The notes beneath the pieces are model-generated. The model was given only the letters and a program-made list of their open reading frames with translations, ran no database searches and had not been told where the DNA came from. Below are positions 1-9,035 of a DNA stretch of 64,000 nt, in pieces (position 1 is the stretch's first letter; each line of letters opens with the position of its first letter). Source of the stretch: Anaerolineae bacterium (lineage in GTDB: Bacteria > Chloroflexota > Anaerolineae > Aggregatilineales > Phototrophicaceae). The stretch is taken from positions 115,522 through 179,521 of the forward strand of contig JAFLCG010000014.1 of NCBI GenBank assembly GCA_017303635.1. The letters are read 5' to 3'. The position numbers were made by a program, and so were the translations under genes.

Positions 1-2
1 AC

Positions 3-1547
3 GTTTCCGCTAGTAGTAGGTATCGGCTCTTAGCTCTTCTAGTTCTAGTATTGGTGGTAGTGGCCTGTTCACCACGGCAGACCATTGTGATTGTCATCAC
101 CGCCACTCCGACTAATTCGATGCCGGTGACAGTTTCACCGACCGCCGTGGTTGATTCAGTTATAGTCGTTGAACCTACACAAGATCTCCGTGTCGCTCAA
201 GCGACCCATTATACGGTTCAATCCGGCGATACATTGTCGTTAATTGCTTTACGCAATAACACCACTATCGAAGTATTGGTAAGTCTGAATTCCCTACCAA
301 ATCCTGATATATTGGAAGTGGGGCAGGTTTTGAACCTGCCAGCGACTACTACTATTGCCACCTCTGATGAACTGCTTTTACCAGACCAACTGTTGGTCCG
401 TGGTCCCTATACATCTACCTTTAATGTTGCTGACTTCATCAATCAACAGCCGGGGCATATTCGCACGATAGCCGAGATGATCGGCACAGAATTGACGCTG
501 TATAACGCCAGTGAAATTGTCCAGCAAGTCGCGCTCGAGTTCAGCGTTGATCCACGTTTGCTATTGGCAACACTGGAATACCAAGCTGGTTGGTTAACAC
601 AATCGACCATTCCTGAACCGCAAAATATGTACCCTATCGTTGATACCCTAGCAATAGACGGGGTAGATCGACGTGGGTTATATCGCCAACTAGCGTGGAC
701 AGCTAACCAACTGAACTGGGGTTTTTACAGTTGGAAGTATTATGGCAATCAATTTATCACCTTTCCGACGGGTGAGCGGATTACACTAGGGACAGCCCTG
801 AATGCGGGGACGGTTGGCCTGCGTTATCTGGTTAGTCGGTTTAGCACCGCCACTAATTGGGAAGCCGATGTGCGTGGCCTGCTGGCAACCTACCAACGCA
901 TCTTCGCATTACCCGAATTATCACCCACCGACTACATCACTGGAGTGGATTTTCAACAACCGGTGTTGGAATTGCCTTTTCGGACAGGGGACATCTGGTT
1001 CTATACCGGTGGGCATCATGGCGGATGGGGCAGGGGAAGCGCATGGGGGGCAGTAGACTTTGCTCCCCCTGATGAACGCCCACCTGGAAGTCCATCCTGT
1101 TATGTGTCAGAGTTTCCTGTCACCGCAGTCGCCGACGGCATCGTTGCCCGCAGCGGTGATGGAACCGTCATTCTCGATCTGGATGGGGATGGCAATGAGA
1201 CCACGGGTTGGACAATTCTCTACTTGCATATCGCTACCGATGGGCGAATTCCTGCTGGATCAATAGTAGGCACCGGAGACCCGATTGGCTTTCCCTCTTG
1301 CGAAGGTGGAGTCTCCAATGCAACACATATGCACATTGCTCGTCGGTACAATGGAGAATGGATTCCAAATGCCTGCGATGATTGTTTACAACCCCGGATG
1401 CCATTTCCTGCGTTTGTCATGAGCGGTTGGAGCTTCTATGGACTGGCCGACCAAGAATATCAAGGCTATGCCACTCTGAGTGGTAACCTTATCGTCGCAG
1501 AACAAGGGCGCATCGACGTGAATAATCGTATAGAGCGCCCGCAATGA
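3..1547 (+). CDS. LysM / M23-type peptidase lipoprotein (5' partial)
   Basis: This is a cell-envelope lipoprotein with a peptidoglycan-binding LysM domain and a C-terminal metallopeptidase-like domain. The frame is open to the window edge, so the start codon lies upstream. The visible N-terminus is a hydrophobic signal peptide ending in a VVAC lipobox, cut before Cys at about base 66. The LysM motif (HYTVQSGDTL to GQVLNLP) lies about 50-95 residues after the lipobox. The last third has an H..GRGSAWGAVDF segment, LYLH and THMH, which fit the metal and catalytic sites of M23 (LytM) peptidases. The middle part resembles no domain I can name. The stop overlaps the next start (ATGA), so the two are probably co-translated. 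The substrate is inferred to be peptidoglycan; activity is not proven. Confidence 0.8.
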   Translation, partial: VSASSRYRLLALLVLVLVVVACSPRQTIVIVITATPTNSMPVTVSPTAVVDSVIVVEPTQDLRVAQATHYTVQSGDTLSLIALRNNTTIEVLVSLNSLPNPDILEVGQVLNLPATTTIATSDELLLPDQLLVRGPYTSTFNVADFINQQPGHIRTIAEMIGTELTLYNASEIVQQVALEFSVDPRLLLATLEYQAGWLTQSTIPEPQNMYPIVDTLAIDGVDRRGLYRQLAWTANQLNWGFYSWKYYGNQFITFPTGERITLGTALNAGTVGLRYLVSRFSTATNWEADVRGLLATYQRIFALPELSPTDYITGVDFQQPVLELPFRTGDIWFYTGGHHGGWGRGSAWGAVDFAPPDERPPGSPSCYVSEFPVTAVADGIVARSGDGTVILDLDGDGNETTGWTILYLHIATDGRIPAGSIVGTGDPIGFPSCEGGVSNATHMHIARRYNGEWIPNACDDCLQPRMPFPAFVMSGWSFYGLADQEYQGYATLSGNLIVAEQGRIDVNNRIERPQ

Positions 1548-2377
1548 GGTTTTATGCTATGAGAGTACCATATCGGAGATGGGTCGTTCTACTGGTTTCT
1601 ACGACGATACTATTTGCCATCACCACGCTCGTTGCCGCGCAGGATGGCCCCACGCCAACTGCGGCGCAGATCACATTGCCACTAGCTCCAACAGCCACTG
1701 CAGCCACTGCAGTCCCGACAATTACACCGCTTCCAACACAACCGCAGGGAGCGCTGCTGGAGGCAATTACAGAGGCCAATGTTCGGTCAGAGGCTGACCC
1801 TTCAGGTGATCTGCTCGGCACAATAAAAGCCGGTGAAACCTATCCTGTTATTGGACGCTATTTTCGCTGGTATCAGTTTCGCTTCCCCTTATCCCCAACC
1901 AATACTGGATGGGTGTTTGAAGAATTGGTCACCATTACGGGTGATACCAGCGCGATTATTGATTTGGCGAGTATTCCTACTGCAACACTGGACCCAATCC
2001 AGGCTGTACAGGCAGAAACCCTGGCTGCGGTGACAGCAACACCCGGTGCTGTTTTCACATTAACGGCACAATCCCTATCGATACCTCTTCCTATCCAGGG
2101 ACAGTCAAGCCAATCTGCACAGAATCCAGTCAATAACTTACCTGAATCCCAACCTCAAATTCTGCCAACCTACACTTTCCCCGCCAACGTGGCTATGCTG
2201 CCACCAGACGATGCTTATTCAGTCAATCGACCGTTAACTTCATCATCTTCCGATGGATTGGATGCTCCTTCAACTTCACGGCAACCCACTGGCACACTTC
2301 CGCCGATACTCCCAATCAGCCTACTGATCGGGGCAGGTATTCTAGGCCTCTTGATTAGTGCTGGCATGCGCCGTTAA
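1544..2377 (+). CDS. Secreted/membrane-anchored SH3-like protein
   Basis: The product is 277 aa and starts in an ATGA overlap with the LysM lipoprotein gene. It has an N-terminal hydrophobic segment (residues about 12-32) and a Thr/Pro/Ala-rich linker. A bacterial SH3-like stretch (NVRSEADPSGDLLGTI to GWVFEELV) covers about residues 78-127. A long low-complexity region leads to a C-terminal hydrophobic helix followed by RR, which looks like a membrane anchor. It is probably an envelope protein working with the upstream peptidase-like lipoprotein. The exact role is unknown. A strong bidirectional hairpin terminator begins at its stop codon. Confidence 0.7.
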   Translation: MRFYAMRVPYRRWVVLLVSTTILFAITTLVAAQDGPTPTAAQITLPLAPTATAATAVPTITPLPTQPQGALLEAITEANVRSEADPSGDLLGTIKAGETYPVIGRYFRWYQFRFPLSPTNTGWVFEELVTITGDTSAIIDLASIPTATLDPIQAVQAETLAAVTATPGAVFTLTAQSLSIPLPIQGQSSQSAQNPVNNLPESQPQILPTYTFPANVAMLPPDDAYSVNRPLTSSSSDGLDAPSTSRQPTGTLPPILPISLLIGAGILGLLISAGMRR

Positions 2378-2420
2378 ACAAAAAGAGCCTGGTCACTTCA
2401 ATGACCAGGCTCTTTTTGTT
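2377..2420. terminator. Bidirectional hairpin terminator
   Basis: A perfect 19-bp stem (2377-2395 with 2402-2420) and a 6-nt loop, with A-rich and T-rich flanks, lies between two convergent genes. It can end transcription in both directions. Confidence 0.9.
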
Positions 2421-2432
2421 ATATCGCTTGAA

Positions 2433-2858
2433 CTAATGACTGCAGCTGCTGCAACCACCACTTGATTCCGTTCCGCTGTCGTTCGCCGTACGGAAGGAAT
2501 GACCGCAACCGCAGCTCGAAACTGCATTCGGATTATCGATGCGGAAACCACCACCCATCAGGCTGTCTACATAGTCAATCACTGCGCCCTGCAGGTAAAT
2601 CAGGCTCGTGGGATCAACTACCAACTTGACGCCATCAATCGAAACGACGCGATCATGATCGCGAGCAGCTTCTTCAAAGGCCATACCATACTGCATACCG
2701 GAACAACCACCACCTGAAACGAATACACGCAGGGCATGGTTGGGGATATTACGCTGTTGAAGCAGATTCTGGATGATCTGCACAGCGGCAGGTGTTACAG
2801 TGAGGAGTGGTTGAGTTTCAACTGCCGGAGAGATCATCTCCAATTCATTGATTGCCAT
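2433..2858 (-). CDS. erpA: A-type iron-sulfur carrier (IscA/ErpA/HesB family)
   Basis: This 141-aa protein belongs to the A-type carriers that pass Fe-S clusters to apo-enzymes in the cytoplasm. The three conserved cysteines are visible: one in GGGCSGMQYG and two in the CGCG motif near the C-terminus. The family is usually about 105-120 aa. Here an N-terminal extension and a Cys/Ser/Gly-rich tail after CGCGHSF account for the excess. The tail adds two more cysteines and a final His, which is unusual. No other isc or suf genes are nearby. It could equally be named iscA or sufA, because the family is not resolved by sequence alone. Confidence 0.88.
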   Translation of the reverse strand: MAINELEMISPAVETQPLLTVTPAAVQIIQNLLQQRNIPNHALRVFVSGGGCSGMQYGMAFEEAARDHDRVVSIDGVKLVVDPTSLIYLQGAVIDYVDSLMGGGFRIDNPNAVSSCGCGHSFRTANDSGTESSGGCSSCSH

Positions 2859-2941
2859 CTTGCGTTCTCCCGGTCATTACACAATTAGATCCTATGGCTT
2901 GCAGTATAGCACCTTCGCGATTATCAAGTCAATAAAACCAG

Positions 2942-2979
2942 ATAGATAAAATCGGGACAAATGTTCCGATTTTATCTAT
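2942..2979. terminator. AT-rich hairpin
   Basis: A 14-bp stem, ATAGATAAAATCGG with CCGATTTTATCTAT, surrounds a 10-nt loop in the 494-bp gap between the Fe-S carrier gene and pheA. It lies upstream of the leftward gene, so it could end rightward readthrough or be a regulatory hairpin. Confidence 0.5.
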
Positions 2980-3202
2980 ACGTATGTGATAGCATTTAAG
3001 CGGTGTTTCTGAAAATGTAGACATCGAATGAGAAGCATCTAAAGGCTTATGCAACTGGTGGTAGCATCTATACTCATACGCGCCAAACGTCAGCGACATT
3101 CAACTAAGTGGCAGTAAGTTCCCTTGGTTCCACCTAAATCGTCGCTTTTTGGTGAAAACAGGAGAGCTACCCGCGCCGAAAATAACATCAAAGGAGAGTA
3201 AA

Positions 3203-3268
3203 ATGGCGACAACACTGCATACCCTCGCCATATCCTCCAGCGAGAGTTTCCTCGTTTGTGTCATTTGA
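3203..3268 (+). CDS. Possible 21-aa leader ORF upstream of pheA
   Basis: A short ATG-initiated frame follows an excellent ribosome-binding site (AAGGAGAG, 5 nt upstream) in the otherwise gene-free 2859-3352 gap. Its product is only 21 aa and has no run of Phe or other amino acids typical of an attenuator leader. The pheA promoter lies downstream of it, so a classical attenuation role is unlikely. It may be a microprotein or a gene remnant. Confidence 0.3.
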   Translation: MATTLHTLAISSSESFLVCVI

Positions 3269-3295
3269 CTGACTAAACTTGGCTCAGTGGCCTAA

Positions 3296-3325
3296 TTGAC
3301 GCCCTCTCCCTATCCATGCTAGTAT
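3296..3325 (+). promoter_or_regulatory. Predicted sigma-70 promoter for pheA operon
   Basis: TTGACG (3296-3301) and TAGTAT (3320-3325) are separated by 18 bp. They sit just upstream of a GAGGAG ribosome-binding site and the TTG start of pheA. Confidence 0.55.
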
Positions 3326-3352
3326 ACGCCCCTGTCTACAGAGGAGATTATC

Positions 3353-4195
3353 TTGGCTGATTTGATCGCATTCCAGGGTATTCATGGAGCTTATTCTGAA
3401 CAGGCCATTCGGCAGCATTTTGGGGATTCAGCAGAAGTCTTCCCAACGCCCGGTCTGACTGAACTGTTTTCGACTATTCAAAGTGGTAAAGTTCGATATG
3501 GGATGTTACCCATCGAGAACGCGCTGGCAGGTGCGGTGAGTCAGGCTTACGAGTTGTTGATGGACTCCGACCTGCGAATTCAGGCGGATGTTGTCCTGCA
3601 TGTTCATCATGCCTTGATGGTCCCACCTGGCACCAATTTCGAATCAATCCGTTTCGTGCGTTCTCATCCTCAAGCTCTAGCCCAGTGTGAGCAATACATC
3701 CGCCGTAACGGCTGGAAGCCGGTTCCCTGGTACGATACTGCCGGATCAGCTAAAGACCTAGCAGAGAATCCGCTACCAGATACGGCAGCCATTGCCAGTC
3801 CGCTGGCTGGTAAGCTCTACAAGCTGGACGTGCTCGAAACAGAGATTGAAGACGTTGCGTTTAACTTCACACGCTTCTTTGTCCTCGGTGACGATGATCC
3901 AACTCTCGGTGAATACAACAAGACTTCGATTGTATTTGCTACCCGCAACCGACCAGCAGCACTTTATGAGTGCTTAGGCGAGTTTGCTTCACGGGGGATC
4001 AATATCACCCGCATAGAGTCCAGACCACGACGAAATCGTCCATGGGAACCTGTCTTTTACCTCGACTTTGAGGGGCATTGGCATGAGCCGCATTGTCAGG
4101 AACTCCTGGCACGTCTCCTGCAGCGAGCCTCAATGGTCAAAATGTTGGGCTCCTATCCAGCCGTCAAAACGTCGCAGAGTTCCGTAGGTCTTTAA
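3353..4195 (+). CDS. pheA: Prephenate dehydratase
   Basis: The enzyme converts prephenate to phenylpyruvate in phenylalanine biosynthesis (cytoplasm). The 280-aa length is normal for the monofunctional form with a C-terminal regulatory ACT domain. The N-terminus shows AFQGIHGAYSEQA and the GMLPIENALAGAV motif. The catalytic-domain end has the NFTRFFVLG signature near residue 175. The ACT domain carries the Phe-binding ESRPRR motif near residue 223. The start is TTG, chosen because GAGGAG lies 6 nt before it and no in-frame ATG fits the conserved N-terminus. It heads an amino-acid operon with asd 22 bp downstream. Confidence 0.95.
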   Translation: MADLIAFQGIHGAYSEQAIRQHFGDSAEVFPTPGLTELFSTIQSGKVRYGMLPIENALAGAVSQAYELLMDSDLRIQADVVLHVHHALMVPPGTNFESIRFVRSHPQALAQCEQYIRRNGWKPVPWYDTAGSAKDLAENPLPDTAAIASPLAGKLYKLDVLETEIEDVAFNFTRFFVLGDDDPTLGEYNKTSIVFATRNRPAALYECLGEFASRGINITRIESRPRRNRPWEPVFYLDFEGHWHEPHCQELLARLLQRASMVKMLGSYPAVKTSQSSVGL

Positions 4196-4217
4196 GCAAC
4201 TGCCATAAGGTGTACAC

Positions 4218-5300
4218 ATGCAGAATAAACTCGGTGTAGCTATCCTCGGCGCAACCGGCGCAGTCGGTCAGCGGTTCATTCAGTTGCTGGAAAATCATCC
4301 CTGGTTCTATGTAGCTGAAGTGGTCGCATCTAGCCGTAGTGCTGGGCAGACCTATCGCAGCGCCACCAACTGGGTCTTAGATGGTAATCCGCCTGCCAGC
4401 GTGTCCGAATTAGTCGTGAAACCTCTTGATGCCAACCTGGACTCGGTGCTGGTTTTTTCGGCACTACCCAAAGAAGCCGCCGAAACCCGAGAAATTGAGC
4501 TTGCTAGTGTCGGTCATATCGTTTGTACCAATGCCTCCACCAATCGTATGCTCGAAGACGTTCCATTGCTGCTGCCAGAAGTAAATGGTTCACATTTGAA
4601 TTTGCTTCAGCGTCAGAGAAGTGAGCGCGGATGGAAAACGGGGGCGCTGGTTGCTAACTCGAACTGCACCGCCATGCCAGTTGTGATGGCCCTCGCACCA
4701 TTGAAGCAGTTCGGCATCAGCAAGATTCAAGTAGTCAGTCAACAAGCCATCAGTGGGGCAGGTTATCCGGGTGTCGCCTCGTTGGATATCCTTGACAATA
4801 TTATCCCCTACGTAAGCGGGGATGAGCAAAAGCTGGAAACTGAAACACTGAAGATGCTTGGTGAATTCGTCGGTGGACATATTCAGTGGCTAGATAGCCT
4901 GGTCAGTGCAACTTGTACGCGTGTTCCCGTCATTGACGGACATATGGTCACGGTTTCTGTCTCTCTGGATAGCAAACCCAGCCTTGATGAAGTGATTGCC
5001 ACGTGGGAGAGCTACAGGGGGTATGAGCCTGTTGCCATGTTACCATCTGCACCCCAGCCCCCTCTTGAGTATCACACCCAAATTGATCGCCCTCAGAGCC
5101 GTCGAGATCGAAATGCCGGGAATGGTATGGCAACCTCTATCGGCAGACTTCGGGAGTGCCCCATACTGGGGTACAAGTTTGCAGCACTTTCGCACAATAC
5201 GATTCGTGGGGCAGCTGGTTGCAGTATTCTCAATGCGGAACTCATGGCAGTTGAGGGCTATATTCCAGAATTCACCCCGCATGATGTAGTACACGCCTGA
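4218..5300 (+). CDS. asd: Aspartate-semialdehyde dehydrogenase
   Basis: The enzyme reduces aspartyl phosphate to aspartate semialdehyde, the branch point to lysine/DAP, threonine and methionine. At 360 aa it resembles the archaeal/fungal-type subgroup rather than the E. coli form. The N-terminal NADP-binding motif GATGAVGQRF is at residues about 11-20. The catalytic cysteine is in ANSNCTAMP, near residue 150. QQAISGAGYPGV and DNIIPYVSGDE are family signatures. An AAGGTG ribosome-binding site precedes the ATG. It lies between pheA and a sqdB-like gene and is probably in the same transcript. Confidence 0.95.
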   Translation: MQNKLGVAILGATGAVGQRFIQLLENHPWFYVAEVVASSRSAGQTYRSATNWVLDGNPPASVSELVVKPLDANLDSVLVFSALPKEAAETREIELASVGHIVCTNASTNRMLEDVPLLLPEVNGSHLNLLQRQRSERGWKTGALVANSNCTAMPVVMALAPLKQFGISKIQVVSQQAISGAGYPGVASLDILDNIIPYVSGDEQKLETETLKMLGEFVGGHIQWLDSLVSATCTRVPVIDGHMVTVSVSLDSKPSLDEVIATWESYRGYEPVAMLPSAPQPPLEYHTQIDRPQSRRDRNAGNGMATSIGRLRECPILGYKFAALSHNTIRGAAGCSILNAELMAVEGYIPEFTPHDVVHA

Positions 5301-5311
5301 CATAGATCCTT

Positions 5312-6514
5312 ATGCGCATATTGATTGCAGGCGTTGATGGTTATCTTGGCTGGCCGCTCGCTCAACATCTGGCAATGCGTGGGCATCTCGTTGGTGGCAT
5401 TGATAACCAACTCAGGCGGCGTTTGGTAGCCGAGGTAGGGAGTGTCAGTGCTATTCCCATCGCTACGATGGACGAGCGACTGAGCGCCTTTCACGAACAT
5501 TTTGGGGCTAGACTCCGCTACTATTCTGTTGACCTGCTTGATTACGACGCGCTCGCAAATGCTTTGCGTGATTTCCAGCCTGAGGCAGTTGTCCATCTGG
5601 CAGAAATACCTTCAGCACCTTATTCAATGAGAGGGCCAACCGAGTCCGTTTTCACTCAGCAAAATAATGTACTCGGCAGCCTAAACCTTCTTTGGGCAAT
5701 GAAGGAAGAATCGCCTAATGCTCATTTACTCAAATTAGGGACAATGGGTGAATATGGCACGCCAAATGTCGATATTCCTGAGGGCTTTTTTGAAGTTGAG
5801 TTTCGTGGTCGCCGCGATGTGCTGCCATTTCCGCGCCAAGCAGGAAGCTTCTATCACTGGAGCAAAGTTCACGATTCCAACAATATTATGTTTGCCTGCC
5901 GCATCTGGGGTTTGAGCGCAACTGACGTCATGCAAGGTATCGTCTATGGTATCTGGAATTCTACACAATCTAGTGATTCGCGCCTTTCGAATCGCTTCGA
6001 CTTTGACTCTGAGTTTGGTACGATAATTAATCGATTCTGCTGCCAGGCAATCATTGAACACCCACTATCGGTGTATGGACATGGCGGTCAACGGCGCAGT
6101 TTCTTGCCAATCCAGGATTCAATCAATTGCATGACTCTGGCATTGGAACACCCTCCTAAGAAGGGGGAATATCGGGTATTGAATCAGTTTGATCGCTTTA
6201 TGTCGATCTATGAACTTGCAGAGCTTGTTCGTCGATCCGCTTTGCATCTCGGTATAGATGTACAGATTTCTAGCCATGCTAATCCGCGTAATGAAGTCGA
6301 AAACCACTACTATAATCCTGATCGGAATCTCCTGAAGGATTTAGGTTATCAACCTCAATATGATCCTGATGAACTCACCCAATCCATGATGGAGTCTTTA
6401 ATCCCGTGGAAAGATCGCATTGAAGCACATCGGAATGTACTCATTCCCAATGTTCAATGGGATGGGTCACACCGAACAGCATCCAAGCTAAATACGAAGG
6501 GCAATACAGCATGA
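5312..6514 (+). CDS. sqdB: UDP-sulfoquinovose synthase-like SDR
   Basis: This extended short-chain dehydrogenase/reductase matches the SQD1/SqdB family. That family makes UDP-sulfoquinovose from UDP-glucose and sulfite for the sulfolipid SQDG. Visible features are the N-terminal GVDGYLGWPLA nucleotide motif, HLAEIPSAPYSM, TMGEYGTPNVDIPEG with the catalytic Thr, and YHWSKVHDSN with the Tyr-x3-Lys pair. The 400-aa length is typical. A broader epimerase role cannot be excluded, and no sqdX/SQD2 glycosyltransferase is nearby. The stop overlaps the hisD start (ATGA), so it is translationally coupled to histidine biosynthesis, an odd pairing. Confidence 0.82.
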   Translation: MRILIAGVDGYLGWPLAQHLAMRGHLVGGIDNQLRRRLVAEVGSVSAIPIATMDERLSAFHEHFGARLRYYSVDLLDYDALANALRDFQPEAVVHLAEIPSAPYSMRGPTESVFTQQNNVLGSLNLLWAMKEESPNAHLLKLGTMGEYGTPNVDIPEGFFEVEFRGRRDVLPFPRQAGSFYHWSKVHDSNNIMFACRIWGLSATDVMQGIVYGIWNSTQSSDSRLSNRFDFDSEFGTIINRFCCQAIIEHPLSVYGHGGQRRSFLPIQDSINCMTLALEHPPKKGEYRVLNQFDRFMSIYELAELVRRSALHLGIDVQISSHANPRNEVENHYYNPDRNLLKDLGYQPQYDPDELTQSMMESLIPWKDRIEAHRNVLIPNVQWDGSHRTASKLNTKGNTA

Positions 6515-7824
6515 CCGTGCAATTCTGGGAAATTGACAAAATCAGTGCGGATGAGTTAGCGCGAATCAAGCGCCGCGCCGAGATTGATATCCGTTCACTA
6601 CTGCCATTGGCCCAGGATGTCATTCAACGAGTGCAAGCAGAAGGCGATACGGCCGTCATCGACTACGCCCGTAAGTTTGATGCCCCCAACTTCACAATTG
6701 AAGCTCTTCGGGCTACGCCAGAGGATTTTGCTGCTGCTCGAAAGGCTGTAGCAGATGACGTGTATGAAGCGATTGTGGCAGCTCATGCCAATATCAAACA
6801 ATTTCATGAAGAACAGTTGCCTGAATCCATGTGGTTCACCGAACTTCAACCCGGAGTTATGGCTGGTGAACGAATCACACCAATTGCCAGTGTTGGGCTT
6901 TACGTACCGAGAGGGAAGGGGGCCTTCCCATCTGTGATGCTGATGCTAGCAACTCCTGCCAAAGCGGCTAACGTATCCCGTATTGTGGTCGTCACGCCGC
7001 CTACGCCGGAAGGAAAAGCAGATGCCGCCTCTTTAGTAGCAGCTGAAGTCTGCGGGATCAATGAAGTCTATGTGGTCGGCGGAATGCAGGCAGTTGCGGC
7101 ATTGGCCTATGGAACGGAAACTATCCCGCGAGTAAGTAAAATCATCGGACCTGGCAGTAGTTATGTCTCCGCTGCCAAACGCCTCTTGTATGGTGTAGTG
7201 GATGTTGGTTTACCAGCTGGGCCCAGTGAGTCCATTATCCTTGCGGATGAATCGGCTGACCCGCGTCTGGTTGCACTCGATTTGCTGGTAGAGGCAGAAC
7301 ACGGCCCAGAATCAGCAGCGATTGCGGTTACACACAGTCGGGAAGTGGCCGATGAAGTTTTGCGAATACTGCCTGAGTACATCAATGAGTTACCCGCATG
7401 GAGGCAGAAATTTGTCCAAACGGTTTTGAGCAATTATGGTGGTGTGATGCTCACCCGAAGCATTGATGAGTCCATTGCGTTTGTGAATGACTATGCGCCT
7501 GAGCACTTGGAACTACTTACTGCGGAACCGTTTGTGACCCTAAACCGGATTCAGAACGCTGGAGAAGTGCTACTAGGGTCAAATACGCCCATTCCCATCG
7601 CAAATTACTGTCTAGGTTTGAATGCGATTCTGCCGACCGGCGGCTTTGCCCGGAGCTTTTCATCTGTAAGTGTGCATGAATTCTTGAAACGCACCGGTGT
7701 AGGATATCTTTCACGCGAAGGGTATCTCCGTTTACAAGGCACTACCGCAACACTTGCCGACTATGAAGACTTTCCTGCCCATGCCATGGCAATCCGCAAA
7801 CGGAACGAAATCCTGGGACTATGA
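6511..7824 (+). CDS. hisD: Histidinol dehydrogenase
   Basis: The enzyme oxidises L-histidinol to histidine in two NAD-dependent steps. The ATG at 6511 is preferred over an upstream in-frame start. It gives the normal 437-aa length, has AAGGG upstream and overlaps the preceding stop as ATGA. Signatures include LYVPRGKGAFPSVMLM, GPGSSYVSAAKRLL, AGPSESIILAD, AEHGPESAA, the catalytic YAPEHLEL and LPTGGFARSFSSVS. The stop overlaps the next start, again as ATGA. Other his genes in the window are hisG and hisZ, which face it from the right. Confidence 0.96.
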   Translation: MTVQFWEIDKISADELARIKRRAEIDIRSLLPLAQDVIQRVQAEGDTAVIDYARKFDAPNFTIEALRATPEDFAAARKAVADDVYEAIVAAHANIKQFHEEQLPESMWFTELQPGVMAGERITPIASVGLYVPRGKGAFPSVMLMLATPAKAANVSRIVVVTPPTPEGKADAASLVAAEVCGINEVYVVGGMQAVAALAYGTETIPRVSKIIGPGSSYVSAAKRLLYGVVDVGLPAGPSESIILADESADPRLVALDLLVEAEHGPESAAIAVTHSREVADEVLRILPEYINELPAWRQKFVQTVLSNYGGVMLTRSIDESIAFVNDYAPEHLELLTAEPFVTLNRIQNAGEVLLGSNTPIPIANYCLGLNAILPTGGFARSFSSVSVHEFLKRTGVGYLSREGYLRLQGTTATLADYEDFPAHAMAIRKRNEILGL

Positions 7825-9035
7825 CCGAGTTACTGTATGACATTCAGCGCCTGCAGTTCTCAGATCGCTCTCAGGCTGAATCGCTTCTGTTGAGCTTCAT
7901 CCGACAACAATTTGAGTTGGATGTTGTTCGGGTTGAACTGCGCCCACTGGCTGTTTCGCTGAATTCGTTTAATGGGTTTATCACCCTTGCTGACTCTACT
8001 AGGCTGTTTTTTAAGAGCCATGTAGAGTCAGGGGCTATTCTCAATGAATACTACAATGCATCTGAATTGGCTGCGTGTGGTTATCCAATGATTCAGCCCT
8101 TATTTCAATCGACGGAGGCAGGTCGGCAACTGCTGATTTATGAGATGGTTTCCGACCCAACAGTGTTTGACGTAGCCTGGCAGATTGAACAGGGCGATGT
8201 CAACTTTCTGCCGACACTAACCCGTTTACAAAATGAATCTGATGATTTGTTATTCCAGCTTTATCAGAAAACATTTGAACCTCAGACGGCTGAAGCAGCT
8301 GCCCGATCCTCAGTACATCAATTGTTCTACCATCGACTTACTGGTGAGCGTCTCAACAGCTTTTATGCGGACACCATTCCGATCCAGTTGCCAGATGCAA
8401 CTTATAGCATGGGCGAAATACGTTCATGCCGGTGGATCATTAATGGAATTGAATATGGTGAAACCCTAAATAACCTAATCGATTCAGCCACGAAACTACT
8501 TCAACCTGGTCAATCGGGACCATCAATCTTAGGACATGGTGATGCTCATAATGGCAATGTCTTTATGAGGACAGAGGGTTTAGTCTATTTTGACCCGGCT
8601 TTTGCAGGTCGACATCATCCACTACTTGATCTGACCAAACCGCTCTTTCATAACGTTTATGCAATGTGGATGTACTATCCTCATGAAAAAGCCTCACAGA
8701 CCCATATCAAGATCAAGCACACAGGTAATTGGATTGAGGTTGAACACAATTACCAAGTTCCTCATATTCGACAGATGTTCTTGAAGAGTAAAGTGGAACG
8801 GGTATTAAAACCAATAATCAGTTTGCTGAATGAGCAGGGTATGTTACGCCCAGACTGGACCGACTATCTGAAGGCCGCGCTTTTCTGTTGTCCACTGCTC
8901 ACGATGCCGCTGACTAACCACAACCGATTTCCATCATCTATTAGCCTGCTAGGCCTCTCAATGGCAATCATCATGGGTGGGAAGGGTATAAGTAGAGCCA
9001 GTGAACTAGATCAGCAACTTCAATCCATCCTATAA
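7821..9035 (+). CDS. Aminoglycoside-phosphotransferase-fold protein
   Basis: This 404-aa cytoplasmic protein has the kinase-like APH fold. The catalytic loop is ILGHGDAHNGNVF near residue 235, and the metal-binding segment VYFDPAFAG follows. Both match the HGDxHxxN and D-x-G elements of the family. The substrate is unknown. Its position, coupled by ATGA to hisD, suggests a small-molecule kinase rather than drug resistance, but this is inference. It overlaps the 3' end of the convergent hisG by 6 bp. Confidence 0.7.
   Translation: MTELLYDIQRLQFSDRSQAESLLLSFIRQQFELDVVRVELRPLAVSLNSFNGFITLADSTRLFFKSHVESGAILNEYYNASELAACGYPMIQPLFQSTEAGRQLLIYEMVSDPTVFDVAWQIEQGDVNFLPTLTRLQNESDDLLFQLYQKTFEPQTAEAAARSSVHQLFYHRLTGERLNSFYADTIPIQLPDATYSMGEIRSCRWIINGIEYGETLNNLIDSATKLLQPGQSGPSILGHGDAHNGNVFMRTEGLVYFDPAFAGRHHPLLDLTKPLFHNVYAMWMYYPHEKASQTHIKIKHTGNWIEVEHNYQVPHIRQMFLKSKVERVLKPIISLLNEQGMLRPDWTDYLKAALFCCPLLTMPLTNHNRFPSSISLLGLSMAIIMGGKGISRASELDQQLQSIL

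Noticed and set aside
5258..5596. Leftward frame across the asd/sqdB boundary
   Set aside because: It lies opposite two clear conserved genes and has no family signature.
7821..9035. Antibiotic-resistance kinase
   Set aside because: The APH fold is clear, but the operon is biosynthetic and no resistance-subfamily motif is recognisable.
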